Positions 1-7,527 of a stretch of 61,707 bases of DNA are shown here, in pieces (positions within the stretch are counted from its first letter, which is position 1; each line of letters opens with the position of its first letter). Both the position numbers and the translations under genes were made by a program. Origin of the DNA: Cytophagales bacterium UBA2561 (GTDB taxonomy: Bacteria > Bacteroidota > Bacteroidia > Cytophagales > Thermoflexibacteraceae); contig DDLX01000007.1 in NCBI GenBank assembly GCA_002340355.1, positions 1 to 61,707 on the forward strand, read 5' to 3'. The notes under the pieces are model-generated. The model was not told the origin of the DNA. It did no database searches and saw nothing but the letters and a program-made list of their open reading frames with translations.

Positions 1-2
1 AA

Positions 3-224
3 CAAGGGGTTAATCCGTATTTTTTGATAGGAAAATCCGAAGAAATTACAGGGCAAAAAGCTGATATTGCCCCTGAAGAATACGAAACACTAAAAAATGA
101 GTTGGACGAATTAAAAACAGCCTATCAAAAATTAGAAGACAAACAAGAAATGATAGAACAAATGTTGAAATTGCTCAAAATTGATATTGATGAAACGGGC
201 AATTTTCGTAAAAAAGAAGATTAG
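3..224 (+). CDS. HTH-coiled-coil protein, C-terminal part (cut by window edge)
   Basis: The reading frame is open from the window edge and ends at 224, so only the last 73 residues or so are visible. The visible part begins with a QGVNPYFLIGKS-type segment followed by a Glu/Lys-rich helical tail with heptad spacing. It matches the C-terminal half of the next gene (246-638) almost residue for residue, which makes it a tandem paralogue of an XRE-type helix-turn-helix protein whose DNA-binding head lies outside the window. An internal TTG at 24 is in frame but would remove conserved sequence, so I do not regard it as the start. Role inferred: a small transcriptional regulator that oligomerises through its tail. 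Confidence 0.7.
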   Translation, partial: QGVNPYFLIGKSEEITGQKADIAPEEYETLKNELDELKTAYQKLEDKQEMIEQMLKLLKIDIDETGNFRKKED

Positions 225-245
225 TCCTATATCACATTTTATTAT

Positions 246-638
246 ATGACAAAATTTAGTATGCTTGGAGACAAATTTAAGCAAGCTCGTGAACATTTGG
301 GTTTTTCTCGAAGTGCGATTGCTAAAAAAGTAAATGTTGCTCATAGTACTGTCGGAAGGATAGAACTAAATAGGTTAGAGAATCCAAACTGGAAATATGT
401 ACAATATTTAATTGAGCAAGGAATTAATCCATATTTTTTAATAGGAAAATCCAAAGAAATTGCAGGACAAAAAGCTGATTTTACTCCCGAAGAACATGAA
501 GCTCTCAAACAAGAATTAGTCGAATTGAAAGCATCTCACCAAAAATTGGAAGAAAAACAGGAATGGACGGAACAAATGTTGAAATTGCTCAAAATTGATA
601 CAGAAGAGTTGGAAAACTTCCGTCAAAAAGACGAATAA
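246..638 (+). CDS. XRE-family helix-turn-helix protein with coiled-coil tail
   Basis: 130 residues. Residues about 8-60 form an XRE/Cro-type HTH (KQAREHLGFSRSAIAKKV, then the recognition helix NVAHSTVGRIE). A short INPYFLIG linker follows, the place where phage CI-like repressors carry an NPxWLxxG element. Residues about 80-125 are a Glu/Lys/Leu heptad coiled coil (EALKQELVELKASHQKLEEK). It sits 21 bases after the upstream paralogue and 3 bases before a broken third copy. Inferred role: DNA-binding repressor-like protein that self-associates or pairs with its paralogues. The target is unknown. It resembles the array at 57661-59487 in architecture rather than in close sequence. Confidence 0.8.
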   Translation: MTKFSMLGDKFKQAREHLGFSRSAIAKKVNVAHSTVGRIELNRLENPNWKYVQYLIEQGINPYFLIGKSKEIAGQKADFTPEEHEALKQELVELKASHQKLEEKQEWTEQMLKLLKIDTEELENFRQKDE

Positions 639-641
639 AAT

Positions 642-800
642 ATGATTAAATCAATTGGAGAGCGTTATAAATCGGCTCGAAAATTTCTCGGCGTTACATT
701 AAAGGAGATATATCAACAAACAGGTGTTTCGAGTAGTATTATTAGCCGAATTGAAAGCATCTCATCAAAAACTGGAAGAAAAACAGGAATAGAAAAATAA
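642..800 (+). pseudogene. third HTH paralogue, frameshifted chimera
   Basis: An ATG at 642 opens a 52-codon frame whose first 36 or so residues are a good XRE HTH (GERYKSARKFLGVTLKEIY, then VSSSIISRIE). At about 748-766 the DNA switches into sequence that is nearly identical to the coiled-coil-coding part of the upstream gene (about 522-541), but in the wrong frame, so the tail becomes a nonsense Ser/Lys/Gly stretch. In the tail's own frame it would read ELKASHQKLEEKQE and then stop. The junction lies in a short identity (cgaattgaaagcatctca) shared by the HTH and the tail region, which points to recombination or deletion at microhomology. A bare HTH peptide might still be made. Confidence 0.65.
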
Positions 801-818
801 TTATATTAATATCAGACA

Positions 819-1361
819 TTAATATGGTTTTATTCTTACATTTTTTAGTTTTTCAGGTTTTTGATATAAGTCTCTTCTTGAATATCCCCCTTGTTCATGA
901 ACATCAATCAAAGTTCCATCCTCATCATAATTTAATAACAAAATTTTGTTCCCATTCAGACTGCATAACATTTCTATGTTTGGACAGCCTCCATTGCACC
1001 CCCCATAACCATTAAATAAATAATGTATTTCTTCTTTAATATTTACTATTACAACTTCCAAAAATATAAAATTAAGATAATTTTTATTTCTATTATGGAT
1101 ATGACATTTTTTTGCAGGAGAAATAAAATGACCAAGCAACTCACCCTCCTTGAAAAAGAAAAACTCTTGTTTTGTTGTTGGATGAAGGAAATCCTTTGAT
1201 GAAAATAGTCCTTTTCCTATCTCAAGCTTACCATTTTCATAATGAGTTACAATATGTAACTCATAATTTTCATATTGAACAGATGTTGTATCTGTGAAAG
1301 CATTTCCGTATATATATGTATGTTGTATACAAAAAAGAATAAACATAATATATCTCATCAC
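819..1361 (-). CDS. secreted hypothetical protein, putative immunity protein for the GH104 toxin module
   Basis: 180 residues with a short hydrophobic N-terminus (MMRYIMFILFCIQHTYIYG) that looks like an export signal, so the mature protein should lie in the periplasm or envelope. A cysteine cluster (GYGGCNGGCPN) occurs near residues 115-130. I do not recognise the family. Its GTG start at 1361 shares one base with the stop of the upstream toxin module (TAGTG), and an ATG follows directly. Such overlap means translational coupling. Position immediately after a toxin tip and the export signal fit an immunity protein protecting against a peptidoglycan-cleaving toxin. That role is inferred from context only. 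Confidence 0.6.
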   Translation of the reverse strand: MMRYIMFILFCIQHTYIYGNAFTDTTSVQYENYELHIVTHYENGKLEIGKGLFSSKDFLHPTTKQEFFFFKEGELLGHFISPAKKCHIHNRNKNYLNFIFLEVVIVNIKEEIHYLFNGYGGCNGGCPNIEMLCSLNGNKILLLNYDEDGTLIDVHEQGGYSRRDLYQKPEKLKNVRIKPY

Positions 1362-2314
1362 TAATGATTTAATTCAAGCTCCCCTTGTGGGGTCGCCAAT
1401 TGAGAATTTCCTTGTAACTCAAACATAACTCCTCTCCTAAAAGCATTTCTTGCTTGTCTCATAGAACCATATGATTGAGAACCATTAGGTAATGATGGCC
1501 ATTCATACCTCAATTGTCTATTATCCAAAACTCCTCGAAAACCAACTGAATTATGTGCTCTCTCTTTGATATCATCTAAAACACCTCTTCTTTGTATCAA
1601 ATAAACAGCCATTGCATCTTGACTTTCAGGTTTAAAATCATCAACTCCAACCCCCCTTTTAGCAGATAACCATGTTCCATACAAAAACATATATGCCCCA
1701 GCTGCTGTTGAAGTTCGAATGTTCCCATTCTCATCCTTTGTTCCCCAAGGAGACTCAATCTTATCATTTGGATGTTCTGCATACTTTTGATCAAAATTTT
1801 GCCCATCCCCAAAAGTCCCCCCTCCATATTGACTATCATAAGCAGTTGGATTATTTGCTCCATCCCATGCCTTATTCTCTGCCACCCTAATCATATACAA
1901 AAAACCTCTTAAATTTAATCCCTCATTGGTTATCATAGTGTTACGATAAGATGTTGGAGTATTTAAAATTAAATCACGCACTCTGCCACTTTTCACCAAC
2001 TCAGTATACCTTTTCGGTTTTTTTTCTCTTGCTCTTCTAAGCTTTTCCACAGCTTCGTCTGTGACCACATAAACCATATTATTATTATTGTCTGATGGCG
2101 ATAAAAGCACTCCATTTGGAGCATAAATATATTCTAATCCTTCCAACTCAATATCGTCAATCACTCTATTCTCAGAAAAGGCATAAACAGAGTTCCAAGG
2201 ATGGTCTTTGGCAAGTGGATCAATGGAGAAAAACCGTCCAAGTCGATTATCGGAGATACGATATTTAAAAAATGAACCATTTCCGTCAAAAAGTTCTTTT
2301 TCTGACTCTAAGGC
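1361..2314 (-). CDS. orphan Rhs C-terminal module with lambda-R-like (GH104) lysozyme toxin tip
   Basis: The frame is open from 2314 and ends at 1361. It begins directly with an Rhs-core signature (RISDNRLGRFFSIDPLA, then PWNSVYAFSENRVID and ELEGLE) without any ATG. The only conventional start is a GTG at 2164, which would cut off the core. Numbered from that GTG, residues 85-235 align by eye with phage lambda R endolysin, a GH104 lytic transglycosylase: GFLYMIRVAEN with candidate catalytic Glu96, GGGTF, HP at 131, TAAGAYMFLYGTW, FKPESQDAMAVYLIQRRG and WPSLP. It overlaps the end of the preceding lipoprotein gene. A start-less core-plus-tip followed by a small gene is the pattern of orphan toxin-immunity modules in Rhs and CDI loci, so it may be a silent donor rather than an expressed gene. 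Confidence 0.7.
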   Translation of the reverse strand, partial: ALESEKELFDGNGSFFKYRISDNRLGRFFSIDPLAKDHPWNSVYAFSENRVIDDIELEGLEYIYAPNGVLLSPSDNNNNMVYVVTDEAVEKLRRAREKKPKRYTELVKSGRVRDLILNTPTSYRNTMITNEGLNLRGFLYMIRVAENKAWDGANNPTAYDSQYGGGTFGDGQNFDQKYAEHPNDKIESPWGTKDENGNIRTSTAAGAYMFLYGTWLSAKRGVGVDDFKPESQDAMAVYLIQRRGVLDDIKERAHNSVGFRGVLDNRQLRYEWPSLPNGSQSYGSMRQARNAFRRGVMFELQGNSQLATPQGELELNH

Positions 2315-2757
2315 TTAGTGACACTACGTTCAACACTATGCCGAACGAGGGAATAACCATTAACCTTCCAGTTTTGATTTTCCTTAGTAAAAGAAATTCT
2401 AATTGTATAGGATTCAAATATGATATTTACGATGGTTCTTTTATTTCCAACTTGGATGCTAAAGTCTCCTTTGAAAAAAGCGGTATGTGAAGTAAACTTC
2501 TTTGAACGCATGTTAGAGATATGTTTAGATAGTTTGAGACATGCTTTTAAGGTATCACATTTCGTATTGATAGTATCTTGAGATAAACAATCTTGACTGA
2601 GAAGTGATTTAATATAAGAAACCCTTCCAGCATCTATGGCTGATTGAAACTTAACAGCCAATTCTAAACATTCATTCTCTACACATTCCTGACGAGCACA
2701 AGTTGATAAGATAATCGTTATGAGTAATATAAAAAAATATTTATCAATGATCTTCAT
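2308..2757 (-). CDS. lipoprotein, putative immunity protein of the mini-Rhs effector
   Basis: 149 residues. The N-terminus is a lipoprotein signal (hydrophobic stretch ending IILSTC, lipobox cysteine at about residue 20). The mature part is a small domain, with NTF2-like spacing and a C-terminal strand-rich segment ending in NWKVNGYSLVRH. The WKV-type ending is common in DUF4878 or NTF2-like lipoproteins, but I do not claim that family firmly. It starts 15 bases after the stop of the mini-Rhs effector gene, the standard place for an immunity gene. Anchoring in the periplasm fits protection against a peptidase or amidase acting there. Function inferred from context. Confidence 0.55.
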   Translation of the reverse strand: MKIIDKYFFILLITIILSTCARQECVENECLELAVKFQSAIDAGRVSYIKSLLSQDCLSQDTINTKCDTLKACLKLSKHISNMRSKKFTSHTAFFKGDFSIQVGNKRTIVNIIFESYTIRISFTKENQNWKVNGYSLVRHSVERSVTKP

Positions 2758-2772
2758 TTATAATTACTAATT

Positions 2773-3810
2773 TTATTTACCAAAATAATCTAAGTAAGGT
2801 TTAGCTTCTATTTGTTTTTTTCCTTTTAATACAGTAGAGCCAGGCTGATTTGCAGCAGAATTTGACAAGTCGTTTGGAGTAACTGTCTTAGCATCATCAT
2901 ACATCAAGCTAAGTGGTCCCTTTATATCAATCTCCTGTGTGCCATCAATATTTGGAAAACCCGCTTGAAGACTTTTTTGAGAAAAAGATGAACAATTATT
3001 GTTACAAGCGTTATACCCTTCTTGTTGACGAATTTGTTGAAGAGCTACAGTTTTAACTTTTTGAGTCAACTGGGTAGTCTCAAAATGTGTCTTCCCCTTA
3101 GGAGAAACAAGCATTATAACTTGGTCAGCAGGGCGACCTTCTCCATTTTCACTAACATATCCTGGAATACCACTTACACTAACATCTATTTGGGTCAAAT
3201 CCTCAACTTTAAGGACTCTTTTGTTATAGTTAGGTATCACATTGTCTTGTAATTCAGTATCTCTTACTTGCGCTTCTGGCCATAAATCGAAATACGTAAC
3301 AGTTCCATTAGGAACAGGTTTATATCCTCTTCCATCACGTGCTTCAACATATTTATAGTTAGTTACGGCAATCCCTGCATGTCCAGTTTCTCCATCTTTA
3401 GATTTCCAAACTAATAAATACACCTCCAATCCTTCCAACTCAACCCCATCAATCACTCTATTCTCAGAAAAGGCATAAGTAGAATTCCAAGGAAATTTGG
3501 AAGCCAATGGGTCGATGGCAAAAAAACGAGCTACTGTTTCTTTTGGAAGAGTATCTTCCTGTAAAACAATACCCTGTTCATCAAAAAGATAATATTTATT
3601 TTCATCTGGAGCAATTCCCAAAGTAGATACTTTTGATAATGTATCCTGATTTGGAATCAATAACATATGTTGTCTTCTTTCCCAAGGAGTTTTTAATGTT
3701 TCTCCTTCATAGCCAAACATTTCATAGGGATTGTTACTATTTGGACTTTGTGCAAAACCTTGTTCTAAAAAACATAACATCAATAAAAGAAATAATAATT
3801 TAATTTTCAT
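2773..3810 (-). CDS. secreted mini-Rhs effector with permuted papain-like tip
   Basis: 345 residues. Residues 1-20 are a Sec signal peptide (cut after GFAQ). Residues about 25-90 are a short linker lacking YD repeats. Residues 93-128 are an Rhs-associated core (VARFFAIDPLA, PWNSTYAFSENRVIDG, ELEGLE). The tip from 129 onward carries GHAGIAV (His144) and, much later, a CNNNCSSF cluster (Cys269, Cys273). The His-before-Cys order is that of circularly permuted NlpC/P60 or papain-fold enzymes, so a peptidase or amidase toxin is likely, with Cys273 the best nucleophile candidate. It starts 4 bases after the transglutaminase-like gene and is followed by a lipoprotein. Classical Rhs proteins exceed 1000 residues, so this is a drastic reduction to signal, core and tip. 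Confidence 0.65.
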   Translation of the reverse strand: MKIKLLFLLLMLCFLEQGFAQSPNSNNPYEMFGYEGETLKTPWERRQHMLLIPNQDTLSKVSTLGIAPDENKYYLFDEQGIVLQEDTLPKETVARFFAIDPLASKFPWNSTYAFSENRVIDGVELEGLEVYLLVWKSKDGETGHAGIAVTNYKYVEARDGRGYKPVPNGTVTYFDLWPEAQVRDTELQDNVIPNYNKRVLKVEDLTQIDVSVSGIPGYVSENGEGRPADQVIMLVSPKGKTHFETTQLTQKVKTVALQQIRQQEGYNACNNNCSSFSQKSLQAGFPNIDGTQEIDIKGPLSLMYDDAKTVTPNDLSNSAANQPGSTVLKGKKQIEAKPYLDYFGK

Positions 3811-3814
3811 AGTT

Positions 3815-4801
3815 TTATTGTTTTGATGGTGTGACCGAGTTCATCCAATCTTCATATTTTTTCTCTCCAAGTTCACCAGCACCTAACTCAATTAGTTTTT
3901 TTTCATAAATATCATATTGTGTGTCAGCCAACTTAAATTCTGTTGAGTTTACCATTCCATTTATGATAAGCTTTCTGGCTCGCTTTGCCACACGATTTTT
4001 TTTAATGGTATATGCAATTACATTTGGAGGAAAATATTTAATAGACAAATCAGCGCATTTGTCTGTAAAATTATCTGATTTACCTGTTCTATTTTCATAT
4101 CCCAATGCCAATTGAGTTAATAAAAAAGCAATAGCTTCTTTTTGGGTCAATTCAGACAGATATGCTCCACTTTTGATAGCTTGGGCTTGAATTCCTAATC
4201 CTGTCATCATCAATCCATCTGTAGGTAATTGCCCACTAGTAAGCTCCACATTTGCCCATTGTCCTTCTTCATCGATGTGTCGAATCCAAGCATGTGAAGG
4301 TCCCAAAGTCAATCTTGCTTCTACTCCAATATCTTGAGCGACACACATATACAACAAAGGTAACGATAAACAATTTCCTTTTTTTGTTTCCAATAGTTTA
4401 GAAACAAACATACTTGAAAAGTCCTTTTTGCCAAAAAAATCATCAAAATTATAAATACAAGGTCGGTTCTGATTTTCAGGCACTTTTTGAGTCATCCATT
4501 CAAAAATTGCCCAATTTCCAGCCGTTTTATACTGATTTAATTTTGTTCTGTTAATCATAGTTTGACATTGTAAACCAATCTTTTGAATTTTGGATTGAAA
4601 ATCAGTGAATTTCCTTGTATTTCCATACCAAGCATTCTCGACAATAAAAATGGCTTTCTGAGTATTTAGGGGAGTTTTTCCTTCCAACATATTTTTCAAC
4701 TCCAAATAAGCCTTCTCATAATGTTGGATATAATCATTTGCTCTAATTATCTTAGGTGAGATAACACAAAGCAAGAATAAAAATAAAAAATATTTTTTCA
4801 T
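3815..4801 (-). CDS. secreted transglutaminase-like (SirB1/Transglut_core2-type) protein
   Basis: 328 residues with a signal peptide (residues 1-21, MKKYFLFLFLLCVISPKIIRA). The core shows a transglutaminase/cysteine-protease fold signature: KKGNCLSLPLLY with Cys144, GPSHAWIR with His170 and ANVELT about 14 residues later as the third member. The spacing suits the Transglut_core2 group. Helical segments flank the core. It is the first gene of the minus-strand toxin operon and ends 4 bases before the mini-Rhs effector starts, so the two are almost certainly co-transcribed. Possible roles are processing or cross-linking of the effector in the periplasm, or independent proteolysis. The sequence does not decide between them. 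Confidence 0.65.
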   Translation of the reverse strand: MKKYFLFLFLLCVISPKIIRANDYIQHYEKAYLELKNMLEGKTPLNTQKAIFIVENAWYGNTRKFTDFQSKIQKIGLQCQTMINRTKLNQYKTAGNWAIFEWMTQKVPENQNRPCIYNFDDFFGKKDFSSMFVSKLLETKKGNCLSLPLLYMCVAQDIGVEARLTLGPSHAWIRHIDEEGQWANVELTSGQLPTDGLMMTGLGIQAQAIKSGAYLSELTQKEAIAFLLTQLALGYENRTGKSDNFTDKCADLSIKYFPPNVIAYTIKKNRVAKRARKLIINGMVNSTEFKLADTQYDIYEKKLIELGAGELGEKKYEDWMNSVTPSKQ

Positions 4802-4888
4802 GATTAAAAGACGCTATGTTTTTCCTCAAATTTAAATAAATAAAATTGATTCCTAATCTATCTAGGAATTTTGTTTTATACAATTTAA

Positions 4889-5746
4889 TCAAAAAAAAAT
4901 CATATTTATTACATAAAGCCCATTTTGTATCTCTTCGATTTGCTGCAAATTTCGGAGTTTTCGCATCAAATTGGGGTAGAGGGTTAATTTTTTATCACGA
5001 TTGTATAAACCCAAAACCAACCCAACTAATGCCCTTTGCCAGACATTTTCCCGAAATTCATTCAAAAAATCCAAAAGTAAATCGACTCGTTCGGGGTCAA
5101 ATTTTTGGACAAGGCTCAGGGTTAAAGCCCCCACCAACATCGCTTTTTCATGGTCAGGATATTTGTCATTTTTCGCAACATCCCGCACCTCTTTGATAAT
5201 TTCAGGATTTAATTGTGGTTCAATCAGCACCCTATCAAACAAAATATGACTGCGATTTTGGAGGTTTTTATCTAATCTCTTTTCGATTTCTTCCCGAAGA
5301 AGCATCGCATCTCGATGAAGTTCATCTGACTGACTTTCAGAAGATTCAAGATTTAGATTTTTGACTTGCTCTTGAAAAAGTTTTAAAAATGCAGATAAAT
5401 TTTGCTCTGAAACAGGTTCAGATAGAGGAATAAATTGTTTTTCGAGATATTCTTCTGGAACATCAGAAAATTTAGCGGTAAGGTCTTTTTCTATTTTTCG
5501 GAGTAGTTTCGAAAATGCGTGAATAATCTGGTTTTGTTCTTCTTTGTCGTTTGCCGTTCCATTGAGTGATTTTTTCTGAAAATCGGTATGACGAAATTGC
5601 AATTGAAAAATTTCATCTTCAAAATCTTCCTGAAAATCAGTTTTTTGGGCTAAATCTTCCAATTTCTCAAATGCCTCCTCAAAGGCTTGATTCAGTAGGA
5701 GTTTTCTTATTTCTCGGACTTGATTTTGAATGTTAGTTGGCTTCAC
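4889..5746 (-). CDS. helical protein of unknown function, probably 3'-truncated
   Basis: 285 residues, predicted almost entirely alpha-helical, without signal peptide or membrane segment. The N-terminal 95 residues (IREIRKLLLN-like start, then QNQIIHAFSKLLRKIEKDL) resemble small helical effector-associated adaptor domains found in Bacteroidota conflict proteins. The C-terminal part (HEKAMLVGALTLSLVQKFDP, VWQRALVGLVLGLY) looks like the beginning of a HEAT/TPR-like repeat region that I recall as continuing for hundreds of residues in longer relatives. Here it stops abruptly after NMIFF at a nine-T run, so a 3' truncation or frameshift is likely. Its location next to the toxin island suggests an accessory gene. 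No enzymatic motif seen. Confidence 0.5.
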   Translation of the reverse strand: MKPTNIQNQVREIRKLLLNQAFEEAFEKLEDLAQKTDFQEDFEDEIFQLQFRHTDFQKKSLNGTANDKEEQNQIIHAFSKLLRKIEKDLTAKFSDVPEEYLEKQFIPLSEPVSEQNLSAFLKLFQEQVKNLNLESSESQSDELHRDAMLLREEIEKRLDKNLQNRSHILFDRVLIEPQLNPEIIKEVRDVAKNDKYPDHEKAMLVGALTLSLVQKFDPERVDLLLDFLNEFRENVWQRALVGLVLGLYNRDKKLTLYPNLMRKLRNLQQIEEIQNGLYVINMIFF

Positions 5747-6237
5747 GTTTTATCTGGGTTCAACTATTTTGCAGTAATTTTGGTGGTGGCACAATCTCAA
5801 ACTATGCCACTATTTTCGTTTTCAAGTGGGAAAATACAAAATTTTTAAACACAAGTAGTCTAGTAAGAGCAGTTTACACTAAAAATCACTTTTAAAATCC
5901 GTAGCAGTGGATTTGCAAACCCACCGCTATGGAAAAATGGCTTTTCAGCTCGATAAACAAAAATTGGTAAATAATTTAAATATTAATATATTTTATTAAA
6001 TTATTTTTAGTAGGGTAGAGTAACAAATACCGAAATGGTCTAACTTGAACTGATGTAAATTTCAAAAATACAATGTGAATACAATGTGACTTTATAGGCT
6101 TTATGTCACTATTTTTGAACCATGTTTGTAAAAAATTAGGAGATGAATCTCGCTAAGATTTTACATTACTAAACTCTCCAAAAAATCATGATTAAATATA
6201 ATAATATTAATAAAATCACAAAACTTCATTCGTATTT
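5747..6237. other. intergenic region holding one copy of the dispersed hairpin element
   Basis: No credible gene in 490 bases. Its middle part is a copy of the element family described at 5899-6023. The rest is AT-rich and shows no open frame with coding character. Confidence 0.6.
5899..6023 (-). repeat. dispersed hairpin element (copy R1)
   Basis: Read on the minus strand this matches the copies at 49233 and 56968: a CTACTAAAAAT-type end, an AT-rich body with AAATATATTA-like sequence, then a hairpin. The hairpin arms are 5899-5910 and 5921-5932 with a 10-base loop centred on TTTGCAAA. The left arm has two changes relative to the perfect stem of the 49318 copy. No transposase is encoded, so it is a non-autonomous element or REP-like sequence. 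Confidence 0.7.
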
Positions 6238-7434
6238 TTAGTATTCGGTTTGATTCACATCAAAGAAAATTTTGGTTTGATTTCCAAAAATCTTAGTGAA
6301 GCCTTTCACATCTTCGCCCGTCCAAGCTTTGTTCATTTCGCCATATTGCCCAAACTTTGAAGTCATTAAGTCATGTTCGGATTTAATTCCTTCTAATTCA
6401 AAGTGATAAGGCTTTAAAATCACAAAAACTTCTCCTGTAACATTGGCTTGTGAATCTTCTAAGAATGTTTCGATATTTCGCATTACAGGGTCGAGATATT
6501 GTCCTTCATGCAACATCATACCGTACCAATTTGCCATTTGTTCTTTCCAATAGGCTTGCCATTTAGTCAATGTATGTTTTTCGAGTAAATGATGCGCTTT
6601 GATGATGATAAGTGGTGCAGCAGCCTCAAAGCCAACTCGTCCTTTAATTCCAATAATGGTATCGCCCACGTGTGTATCTCGACCAATTCCGTATGCGGAA
6701 GCCATCTGATTTAGGGCGACAATGGCATCAGGTTTTGAATCAAAATCCTTTCCGTTAATGCCTACTAATTCTCCTTTTTCAAATTTTAATGTTACTTTTT
6801 CAAGATTTTCTTTCGAAACTTGAGTTGGGTAAGCTTCTTCAGGTAAATTTTGATGAGAAGTTAAAGTTTCTGCACCGCCAACACTCGTTCCCCAAATTCC
6901 TTGATTAATGGAATATTTGGCTTTTGTCCAATCGGCTTCAATGCCTTTTTGTTTTAAATAATCAATTTCGGCTTGACGTGAAAGTTGTTGCTCTCGAATT
7001 GGCGTAATAATTTGTATTTCAGGAGCTAAAATTTGAAAAACTAAATCAAACCGTACTTGATCATTACCAGCACCAGTTGAACCGTGAGCGATGTAAGTTG
7101 CGCCAACTTTTTTTGCATATTTAACAATAGCTAATGCCTGAAAAACGCGCTCTGCACTCACAGAAAGCGGATAAGTATTGTTTCGCAAGACATTTCCATA
7201 GACCATATAACGAATACACTTTTGATAATAATTATCAATTTCGTCAATGGTTGTATGTTCTTTTACGCCCAAGTTATAAGCTTTTTCCTTGATATCTTGT
7301 AACTCTTGGGTCGAAAAACCACCTGTATTGACAATTGCCGAATAAACATCCAATCCACGATCTTCATTCAGATATTTGACACAATAAGAGGTATCTAAAC
7401 CACCACTAAAGGCTAAAACAACTCGTTCTTTCAT
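6238..7434 (-). CDS. argG: argininosuccinate synthase
   Basis: 398 residues, the normal family length. Joins citrulline and aspartate with ATP to argininosuccinate (EC 6.3.4.5), the penultimate step of arginine synthesis, in the cytoplasm. The N-terminus carries the PP-loop ATP pyrophosphatase motif (AFSGGLDTSY, residues 9-18). Further family marks are HGSTGAGNDQVRF (about residue 118) and the YSINQGIWGTSV segment. A GNAT acyltransferase (7528-8205) lies directly upstream on the same strand, an arrangement seen at the head of arginine gene sets in Bacteroidota. The rest of the pathway is not in the window. No frameshift or missing motif noticed. Confidence 0.96.
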   Translation of the reverse strand: MKERVVLAFSGGLDTSYCVKYLNEDRGLDVYSAIVNTGGFSTQELQDIKEKAYNLGVKEHTTIDEIDNYYQKCIRYMVYGNVLRNNTYPLSVSAERVFQALAIVKYAKKVGATYIAHGSTGAGNDQVRFDLVFQILAPEIQIITPIREQQLSRQAEIDYLKQKGIEADWTKAKYSINQGIWGTSVGGAETLTSHQNLPEEAYPTQVSKENLEKVTLKFEKGELVGINGKDFDSKPDAIVALNQMASAYGIGRDTHVGDTIIGIKGRVGFEAAAPLIIIKAHHLLEKHTLTKWQAYWKEQMANWYGMMLHEGQYLDPVMRNIETFLEDSQANVTGEVFVILKPYHFELEGIKSEHDLMTSKFGQYGEMNKAWTGEDVKGFTKIFGNQTKIFFDVNQTEY

Positions 7435-7527
7435 AGATTTTAGATTTGTATTTTAAAAAGAAAAGAAATTAGTTTTATTATTTGTCGTTATCTGTTTTAG
7501 AGAAACGACTTTTTAAGAGGTTATAAT

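Noticed and set aside
1361..2164. Lysozyme-tip gene starting at the GTG at 2164
   Set aside because: This start would cut the Rhs core in the middle although the core is readable upstream to 2314. I prefer a start-less orphan module, but expression from this GTG cannot be excluded.
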